Part shown: piece by piece, positions 59,016 to 64,000 of the stretch
Layout of the letters: each line of letters starts with the position of its first letter
How positions within the stretch are numbered: the first letter of the stretch is position 1
Assembly: GCA_003151825.1 (NCBI GenBank)
Contig: PLYO01000042.1
Location: 24,438-88,437, forward strand
Direction: 5' to 3'
Source of the DNA: Ignavibacteriota bacterium
GTDB taxonomy: Bacteria > Bacteroidota > Ignavibacteria > Palsa-1295
DNA: 64,000 nucleotides
Program-made: the position numbers and the translations under genes
The notes under the pieces: model-generated
What the model saw: only the letters and a program-made list of their open reading frames with translations
Databases searched by the model: none
Told to the model about the DNA's origin: nothing

Positions 59016-59498
59016 ATGCTATTACGACCGGAATTGATCGAACGGCTGGCCGATACCTTAGAGGGTATCGCGGTCTCGGACGCCCGCGAAACGGGTTTGG
59101 GGACGCGGGAGGCGAATATTCTCATCTATCGTACCGCCCGCAGCGAAGGCGGCGGCCCGATGGCCGGCGAAAGCCCGCTGCTCGAAATTAATCTTTTAGA
59201 GGCTGATGGCGACGCCTGCGCTGTCGTCACCTCGGCGCTGGGGATTGTCGAGCTTCACGGCATCGAGGAAATCCGCTTGCTTGCCGCGACGGAAGAAGCG
59301 GCGTTTTACTCGCGCCCCGCACCGGGAAAACTTTCGATGCTTACGCTCAGCTCGCGCGGCGCAATTCAGGTGTATATGAATATCTCGGAATCGCTCGGGC
59401 CGATGGAGCTTGCCGATGTCGGCGACGAAGACCTTCGCGCCGCCGTTGCGATGAAAATTTTTGCGGAGCACACGGAGGTTTTTCGCAACGAGGAGTAG
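59016..59498 (+). CDS. Hypothetical protein upstream of ybeY
   Basis: A 160-residue soluble protein with alternating strands and helices (ACAVVTSALGIVELHGIEEIRLLAATEEAAFYSRP, LSMLTLSSRGAIQVYMNISESLG). No cysteines outside one, and no motif I recognise. It ends 3 bases before ybeY and is probably co-transcribed, so a link to RNA or ribosome maturation is conceivable. A TATTTTCG sequence upstream resembles the -7 element. Confidence 0.75.
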   Translation: MLLRPELIERLADTLEGIAVSDARETGLGTREANILIYRTARSEGGGPMAGESPLLEINLLEADGDACAVVTSALGIVELHGIEEIRLLAATEEAAFYSRPAPGKLSMLTLSSRGAIQVYMNISESLGPMELADVGDEDLRAAVAMKIFAEHTEVFRNEE

Positions 59499-59501
59499 GC
59501 G

Positions 59502-59978
59502 GTGGCTGCGCCAAAGCCAAAAGTGCGATTTCGGCTAACGCAAACATCGCGCGCTCGAAAATTTTTTGGAATTTCCCCATCACTTCGCGCGAAGATGAAA
59601 CGCGCGGCCCAGTTCGTCTCCGATACGGAGATGCCGAACGTTCGGTCATTCGATCTATCGCTTGTTGCGATGGCGGACGATGAACTGCTCGAAATCAATC
59701 GCGCTTCGCTTGGGCATGACTCATTGACGGACGTTATCACCTTCGAACTTGAACGGACGCCGGATGCGATCGAAGCGGAAGTTTACCTAAGCGTGGAACG
59801 GGCGCGGGAAAACGCCCGGCGTTACCGAGCGACCCTCGAATCGGAGCTTCTGCGCCTCGTTATTCATGCCGTTTTGCACCTGGCGGGGTTTGGCGATAAA
59901 TCGGTAAAAGACCGGAAACAAATGCGAAACAGGGAGCGTTGGTATCTTGTTGCGATTCAGGCAAGCGCCCATGAATAA
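59502..59978 (+). CDS. ybeY: Endoribonuclease YbeY
   Basis: 158 residues, GTG start. The metal motif reads H-AVL-H-LAGFGDK: two histidines and an aspartate where Escherichia coli has a third histidine, the form I know from Bacteroidota (GYxDKT). ADDELLEINRASLGHDSLTDVITF and the C-terminal MRNRERWYL are typical. YbeY takes part in 16S rRNA 3' end maturation and ribosome quality control. Confidence 0.93.
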   Translation: MAAPKPKVRFRLTQTSRARKFFGISPSLRAKMKRAAQFVSDTEMPNVRSFDLSLVAMADDELLEINRASLGHDSLTDVITFELERTPDAIEAEVYLSVERARENARRYRATLESELLRLVIHAVLHLAGFGDKSVKDRKQMRNRERWYLVAIQASAHE

Positions 59979-60046
59979 GCTTTTGACTGGAGAGCATTGC
60001 GAAATTTTGGTTGCCCCGGTTCTTATTTTTTTAGAGATGTTCAACG

Positions 60047-60595
60047 ATGAATGCGAATAACTCGCTCGAACAAAGTGCTGCCGGCCCGAACTTCGGGTCC
60101 GGCCGAGAGCGTATCATGGAGATCGTTTTCTTTCTCCTTACGGAGATTAAGGAAAACAAGGCGCTCGCTGAAATTGACCTGAAGCCACTTTCGGTGCGCG
60201 GTTTCAGCGAGATTGAAATTTCGACGGCCTTTTCCTGGCTGATCGATAAATTTTCACAAGGTTCCGAAGACCCGCTCATTCTCTCCATGCCGTTCGGCAA
60301 AAAGCACAATGTGCTTGGCGCTCCGCAAAGCCCTGCAAGCTTTCGCGTGTATCACGAAATCGAAAGCTCGGTCATTTCCCGCGAAGCACGAGGCTTCATG
60401 ATGCAAATGCTCGAACTTGGCATTCTCTCCGATTCCGATTTGGAGTTTATGATCGACCGCATCATGCTTTCCGGCGTACCCGATGCTTCGCTCGAAGAAG
60501 TCAAGGAATTCGTGGCGAGCATGATCTTTCACTTCGACGCTCCTTTTTCACCGCGAGGACGTGTGATGCTGAGCGGCTCCGACCGGGTGCATTAA
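60047..60595 (+). CDS. smg: Smg/DUF494-like protein
   Basis: 182 residues, mostly helical. RIMEIVFFLLTEIKENKA, RGFSEIEISTAFSWLIDKFSQ, FRVYHEIESSVISREARGFMMQMLELGILSDSDLEFMIDRIML and LEEVKEFVASMIF follow the DUF494 (Smg) pattern. The function of Smg is unknown; in proteobacteria it lies near def, fmt and dprA or topA. Here it follows ybeY and precedes a repeat cluster and xerD, a recombinase gene that often lies nearby. Confidence 0.8.
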   Translation: MNANNSLEQSAAGPNFGSGRERIMEIVFFLLTEIKENKALAEIDLKPLSVRGFSEIEISTAFSWLIDKFSQGSEDPLILSMPFGKKHNVLGAPQSPASFRVYHEIESSVISREARGFMMQMLELGILSDSDLEFMIDRIMLSGVPDASLEEVKEFVASMIFHFDAPFSPRGRVMLSGSDRVH

Positions 60596-60608
60596 ACTCT
60601 TTCGTGGG

Positions 60609-60733
60609 GAACCTCTCCCCTAACCCCTCTCCTTGGTAAGGAGAGGGGAACACTATACTCCCCTCTCCTTACCAAGGAGAGGGGCAGGGGGAGAGGTTGA
60701 AGTATGCGAGAGGAGCCGGGGAGAGGTTGAAGT
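60609..60733. repeat. CCCCTCTCC palindrome units upstream of the DUF559 gene
   Basis: Forward unit 60609-60650 and inverted unit 60658-60699, both with the full AACCTCTCCCCTAA half-site plus CCCCTCTCC/GGAGAGGGG stem, then two partial GGGGAGAGGTTGAAGT copies up to 60733. The gene starts 22 bases later. Confidence 0.92.
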
Positions 60734-60754
60734 ACGCAGCGATCTCAAAAATTT

Positions 60755-61318
60755 ATGACGCAGGTCTATAACAAATCGAGCATGCTCGACCGCCGGCGTG
60801 AACTCCGGCAGCATTCCACGAAGTCGGAAGAGATTGTCTGGTCGTATGTTCGACGCGAACAGCGAGTTGGAACGAAAATAAAGCGCCAATATAGCGTCCA
60901 TGGCTTCGTCATTGATTTTTATGCGCCATCGGTAAAGCTTGCTATCGAACTCGATGGCAGTTCTCACGATAAAGAGTTTGCAGCAGGACGGGATGCCATT
61001 CGCCAAAAAATGATCGAGGAATATGGCATTCGATTTCTTCGCTTTCGAGACGAAGAAATTTTTAGCGATATTGAAAAAGTCCTTCATGCTATCGATTCGA
61101 CTATTGAAATGCTGCACAAAACCTCTCCCCTAACCCCTCTCCTTGGTAAGGAGAGGGGAACAAAAATTCTCCCCTCTCCTTACCAAGGAGAGGGGCCGGG
61201 GGAGAGGTCGAGCGAATCTCACCGTGGCAAGGAAACCTCTCCCCTAACCCCTCTCCTTGGTAAGGAGAGGGGAATCGGACCAGACCTCCCTCTCCTTAAT
61301 AAGGAGGGGGGAACATGA
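60755..61318 (+). CDS. DUF559 endonuclease-like protein embedded in palindromes
   Basis: 187 residues. The core (about 10-120) is a DUF559 domain, a restriction-endonuclease fold related to Vsr: ELRQHSTKSEEIVWSYVRREQ, IKRQYSVHGFVIDFYAPSVKLAIELDGSSH with the acidic catalytic residues (D and E-L-D), and GIRFLRFRDEEIFSDIEKVL. The last 65 residues are encoded entirely by CCCCTCTCC repeats (PLTPLLGKERG twice, SPYQGEGPGE, LPLLNKEGG). The stop overlaps the xerD start as ATGA. The cellular role of DUF559 proteins is not established. Confidence 0.88.
   Translation: MTQVYNKSSMLDRRRELRQHSTKSEEIVWSYVRREQRVGTKIKRQYSVHGFVIDFYAPSVKLAIELDGSSHDKEFAAGRDAIRQKMIEEYGIRFLRFRDEEIFSDIEKVLHAIDSTIEMLHKTSPLTPLLGKERGTKILPSPYQGEGPGERSSESHRGKETSPLTPLLGKERGIGPDLPLLNKEGGT
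61120..61313. repeat. CCCCTCTCC palindrome units forming the 3' end of the DUF559 gene
   Basis: Units at 61120-61161 (forward), about 61170-61208 (inverted), 61233-61274 (forward) and 61284-61313 (variant). All are translated. The last one supplies AAGGAGG (61301-61307), 7 bases before the xerD ATG. Confidence 0.92.
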
Positions 61319-62364
61319 TCGATTTTTACGCCGATTTCCCCCGATGGCTCCGAGCCTTTTTGGAATACCTCGAGCACGAGCGCGAGGCAAGCCCGAAAAC
61401 GATCGAGGCGTATGAAGGCGATTTGGTCGATCTCTATCGCATTCTGAAATCCGACCGGCTCGTCCTTGCCGGCACGCATGACGATCTCTATGCGCTTCGC
61501 AGGTATTTACAAATACTTTCCGGACAAATCACGGAGAAAAAATCCCAGCACTCAGCACTTAGCACTCAGCACTCAGCACTTAGCACTCAGCACTCAGCAC
61601 TTCTAAAGGCAAGCTCGATTGGGCGCAAGCTTGCGGCTGTCCGATCGTTCGTGAAATTTTTGGTCAAGCAGGGTATTTTCGAGTTCAATGCCGCGCGATT
61701 GCTGAAGACTCCGAAAGCGGAGAAACAACTTCCCAACGTTGTCAGCGAACGCGCGATGGCAGATGTGCTCGCCCAAAGAAAGGATGAAGGCGGAGGGATG
61801 AAGGATGAAGCCGTAAGGATGAAGGATGAGACCCTTTCGCTGCGGGACCGTGCTGTTCTGGAATTACTTTATTCCAGCGGATTACGCCGCTCGGAACTAT
61901 GCTCGATCGATTTGAGCGAACTCGATCTGAAAGCGCGGACCGTCCGCGTGCTTGGCAAAGGATCGAAGCAGCGCATAGTGCCCATCGGCGCAAAAGCAAT
62001 TCAGGCAATTAAAGAATATTTAAACTCCCCCTCCTCTGACAAGAGGAGGGGGCTGGGGGGTGGTGCGGTGAAGGGGCAACCGCTTTTTCTTCTCAAAAAC
62101 GGCAAGCGCCTGACTCCGCGCATGGTCTATTCTATCGTCTCGAAAGCATTCGAGGGTTTGCCGGATATTCCGCGCGCCCATCCGCACATGCTGCGGCACA
62201 CAGCGGCAACGCATTTGCTCGATCACGGCGCCGATCTTCGTGCTGTCAAGGAAATTTTGGGACATGAATCCCTGCGCACGACCCAGCGTTATACCCATCT
62301 GACCGTCGAGCGCATGAAATCCGTTTACGATCAGGCCCATCCCCGCAGCGGGACGGAACCGTAG
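61315..62364 (+). CDS. xerD: Tyrosine recombinase XerC/XerD with three in-frame repeat insertions
   Basis: 349 residues, about 45 longer than usual. A SAM-like N-terminal domain (7-130) and a catalytic domain with R191, H291-xx-R294, H317 and Y326 (RTTQRYTHL) are intact, so it should resolve chromosome dimers at dif; XerC versus XerD cannot be decided. Extra residues come from three different repeat families: SQHSALSTQHSALSTQHSAL (77-96), a KDEGGGMKDEAVRMKDET region (156-173), and NSPSSDKRRGLGGG (237-250). The start overlaps the DUF559 stop, and the ribosome binding site lies in a palindrome. Confidence 0.94.
   Translation: MIDFYADFPRWLRAFLEYLEHEREASPKTIEAYEGDLVDLYRILKSDRLVLAGTHDDLYALRRYLQILSGQITEKKSQHSALSTQHSALSTQHSALLKASSIGRKLAAVRSFVKFLVKQGIFEFNAARLLKTPKAEKQLPNVVSERAMADVLAQRKDEGGGMKDEAVRMKDETLSLRDRAVLELLYSSGLRRSELCSIDLSELDLKARTVRVLGKGSKQRIVPIGAKAIQAIKEYLNSPSSDKRRGLGGGAVKGQPLFLLKNGKRLTPRMVYSIVSKAFEGLPDIPRAHPHMLRHTAATHLLDHGADLRAVKEILGHESLRTTQRYTHLTVERMKSVYDQAHPRSGTEP
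61548..61606. repeat. AGCACTCAGCACTT tandem repeat in frame in xerD
   Basis: Seven or more AGCACT(T/C) units, read as QHSALST repeats. The same unit fills the ftsA-ftsZ gap. Confidence 0.9.
61779..61832. repeat. GGATGAAGG repeats in frame in xerD
   Basis: Several GGATGAA units, read as KDE/MKDE. Same family as 4070-4099. Confidence 0.88.
62024..62064. repeat. CCCCCTCCTC palindrome inserted in frame in xerD
   Basis: ACTCCCCCTCCTCT/AGAGGAGGGGG stem with a GCTGGGGGGTGGTG tail, as in rsmH. Confidence 0.88.
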
Positions 62365-62464
62365 GATTTCGGGTATTAATTTCGAACCGGCGATGTTACT
62401 TTACCGGGGTTTGGCAGTACAATTAGTTTAGTTTTACATATTTTACATCTTATCAATTACTATT

Positions 62465-62842
62465 ATGAATATTAGAATTCAAGTGCGCCATGAGGCGGCG
62501 CGCGAAGCCATCCAAAAGTATATCACCAACGAGTTCGAGCGCATCTCGAATAAATTTTTCGATGGAGCGCACTCCTACATCGTCAGCGCAGAGTTCATCG
62601 TCGATCAGGAAGGCTCGAACGGGCATAAGAAGACGTTCGAAGCCATCATCGGGGTACGCGGCGAAACACTCGCGATCAAAGAATCCTCGGACGAAACCCA
62701 CAAGGCCATCGACATCGCCATGAAGGTGCTCGAAAAGCTCCTTATGCGTCACAAAGAGAAACACGCCCATCCCGGCAATCTCATCCGCCACAATGCGGAA
62801 CGAGAGCGGCAGCGGGGTGAAGAATTAGGGCTGGTTGATTAG
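62465..62842 (+). CDS. hpf: Short ribosome hibernation-promoting factor (HPF/YfiA)
   Basis: 125 residues of the S30EA family, short form. IRIQVRHEAAREAIQKYITNEFERISNKFF, a beta hairpin (AEFIVDQEG, KKTFEAIIGVRGETLAIKE) and DETHKAIDIAMKVLEKLLMRHKEKH are typical. It binds in the decoding channel of idle ribosomes and promotes dimer formation or stabilises inactive ribosomes in stationary phase. The end overlaps the convergent heptosyltransferase-like gene by 18 bases. Confidence 0.93.
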   Translation: MNIRIQVRHEAAREAIQKYITNEFERISNKFFDGAHSYIVSAEFIVDQEGSNGHKKTFEAIIGVRGETLAIKESSDETHKAIDIAMKVLEKLLMRHKEKHAHPGNLIRHNAERERQRGEELGLVD

Positions 62843-64000
62843 CCCCGGCATCTGTAGAGGCGCTTGCGTATGCTTGCCGTTGGGAGTGGCCCACACACGT
62901 TCGAGCACGGCGAAAACTTTTTCCACGCCGAGGCGATCGAGGCAGAAATAATCGGGATTGATGCACTCGCCACGGAAAAAACATTTGCACTCAGCGTCCG
63001 GCTGAACGATTTCGCCTAATCCATAAAGATTCCCAAATTCATGCGGATTGAAGATATTGTTGATGAGAACTATTTTTTTCTTCAAGGCAATGGCAAGATG
63101 CAATCCCATCGTAACGCCGGTGACGACGAGTTCTGTGTATTGCATGAGCGCGATAAACTGCTGAAGCTGAAAATAGCCGATATATTGCGCCTTGCCGTCC
63201 GTCCTGCGATGAATTTCACAGTTCCGCGCCTCTTCATCCGGCCCGCCTAAGAGCAACACGTTTTTTCCGGAGGTATGAATGCGTTCGGCAAGCTCGACCC
63301 AGTGCTCGATGTTCCAAAGCCTCGAAGTCCACCGCGCGCCCGCACCGGTATTCAGCCCCACGATGGGACGCGATGCGTCAAGTGTTGGGAATTCTTCCCG
63401 TGGCGGTAGATCGAGAATATATTCTTCGCCCTGGAATTCGTAGCCGCACATCTCGAATAGTTCGGTCGGATAGTCCTTGTGATTTTCGAGACTGACGTCA
63501 TCGAAAATGCCGGTAACGAATTTGGCTTTAGCGCGCTCGTTCGCAGGTTCCGCTTCGCCAAATGTGCCGAGCACGAAACCCTCCTTCGTATCTGCCTTGA
63601 GCGAGGAGGCGAGCGCGCAGGCATAATGATCTTTATCGAGATTGAGAATGCGCAAAAAATGGAGCGCGTGGAGAATTTCGAGATTCTCCGATTTCCACGA
63701 AAGAATCCGGTCAACACGAGATTTAGGAATCAACTCTGGCGAATGGGTAAGCCACCAAATTCGCGCATGAGGATGCTGCTTGCGAAGTGGCGTCAAAAGC
63801 GGCGTGGTACGCAACACATCACCCGCAGCGCCGAGCTTGATAACGAGGATGTTTTCCGTGACGGGATCGTAGTATGGACAGCCGTCGCAATGGACGCCCT
63901 CGCGCTTATTCGGCGCGCAGGGAATGTCCCCACGGAACTGACGGCAATCGTGGTGTATCAGCAACGGATGGTCGAAAAAGGTAAGAAGTAAGAGGTAAGA
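62825..64000 (-). CDS. Heptosyltransferase-like GT9 glycosyltransferase (start uncertain or outside window)
   Basis: At least 379 residues. The frame is open up to the window end, and no clear ATG fits, so the start is either TTG 63964 or lies beyond 64000. An N-terminal cysteine-containing segment (HDCRQFRGDIPCAPNKREGVHCDGCPYY) precedes the GT-B fold ILVIKLGAAGDVLRTTPLLTPLR. The second domain has RPIVGLNTGAGARWTSRLWNIEHWVELAERI and VVTGVTMGLHLAIALKKKIVLINNIFNPHEF. GT9 enzymes add heptoses or related sugars to lipopolysaccharide. The C-terminal CKCFFRGECINPDYFCLDRL resembles the cysteine cluster of other GT9 proteins. Confidence 0.88.
   Translation of the reverse strand, partial: SYLLLLTFFDHPLLIHHDCRQFRGDIPCAPNKREGVHCDGCPYYDPVTENILVIKLGAAGDVLRTTPLLTPLRKQHPHARIWWLTHSPELIPKSRVDRILSWKSENLEILHALHFLRILNLDKDHYACALASSLKADTKEGFVLGTFGEAEPANERAKAKFVTGIFDDVSLENHKDYPTELFEMCGYEFQGEEYILDLPPREEFPTLDASRPIVGLNTGAGARWTSRLWNIEHWVELAERIHTSGKNVLLLGGPDEEARNCEIHRRTDGKAQYIGYFQLQQFIALMQYTELVVTGVTMGLHLAIALKKKIVLINNIFNPHEFGNLYGLGEIVQPDAECKCFFRGECINPDYFCLDRLGVEKVFAVLERVWATPNGKHTQAPLQMPGLINQP

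Noticed and set aside
61548..61606. Short tandem repeat as a possible CRISPR or iteron origin
   Set aside because: Units of 7 bases with no spacers, lying inside the open xerD frame. No replication genes nearby.
61315..62364. Phage or integron integrase
   Set aside because: Size, motif context and neighbours fit a chromosomal Xer recombinase; no phage genes or attachment sites are seen.

Overview
The window is a chromosomal segment of a Gram-negative bacterium that most resembles the Bacteroidota/Chlorobiota/Kapabacteria branch. Supporting signs are the promoter motif TAnnTTTG next to several starts (40465, 47232, 49804, 55354, 55470, and on the minus strand at 34497 and 40346), the scarcity of strong Shine-Dalgarno sites, a YbeY with the HxxLHLxGxxDK form of the metal motif, a meso-DAP type MurE (DNPR), and many secreted or lipoprotein genes. 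The species cannot be named from this sequence.

Layout. 1-7.3 kb: housekeeping genes (RRM protein, 2Fe-2S thioredoxin-like ferredoxin, OmpR-type regulator, polyprenyl synthase, a LolA-like/GNAT/Bcp group, purD). 7.3-12.9 kb: an AT-richer accessory stretch (secreted CAP and LamG proteins, a HEPN/MNT pair, a Dam methylase remnant). 13-34.5 kb: a complete minus-strand dcw operon, mraZ-rsmH-ftsL-ftsI-murE-murF-mraY-murD-ftsW-murG-(membrane protein)-murC-(unknown)-(aspartyl protease)-ftsQ-ftsA-ftsZ. 34.6-39 kb: a TetR gene and paaABCD for phenylacetyl-CoA epoxidation, with two GIY-YIG nuclease cassettes wedged between paaA/paaB and paaB/paaC. 39-49.8 kb: sucC, small secreted and outer-membrane proteins, DGPF and SRPBCC proteins, an Eco29kI-like restriction-modification pair sitting inside the remains of a large N6-methylase gene, and an ECF42-type sigma factor. 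49.8-55 kb: mltG, tRNA-Pro, an orphan MbcA/ParS-type antitoxin, rodA. 54-57 kb: divergent hutI and hutH. 57-64 kb: a PKD lipoprotein, a MntA/HepT toxin-antitoxin pair, ybeY, a Smg-like gene, a DUF559 nuclease, a Xer recombinase, a ribosome hibernation factor and a heptosyltransferase-like gene.

The most unusual property is the density of short palindromic repeats, in at least ten families. They fill most gaps of the dcw operon. One family (CCCCTCTCC/GGAGAGGGG) is also inserted in frame within ftsZ, ftsI, rsmH, hutI, hutH and xerD. Two families are physically tied to nuclease genes. GIY-YIG genes are bracketed by arms of the form ATTCCC-N8-GGGAAT, and three solo copies elsewhere are short arm-loop-arm units; the loops of two of them look like internally deleted nuclease cassettes. 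A DUF559 nuclease gene is embedded in CCCCTCTCC palindromes. Both a GIY-YIG gene and the DUF559 gene run through their own palindrome and end by overlapping the next host gene start (ATGA). I read this as two nuclease-linked palindrome systems, comparable in logic to REP/RAYT elements and, for the in-frame copies, to Rickettsia palindromic elements. This is an inference and needs genome-wide testing.
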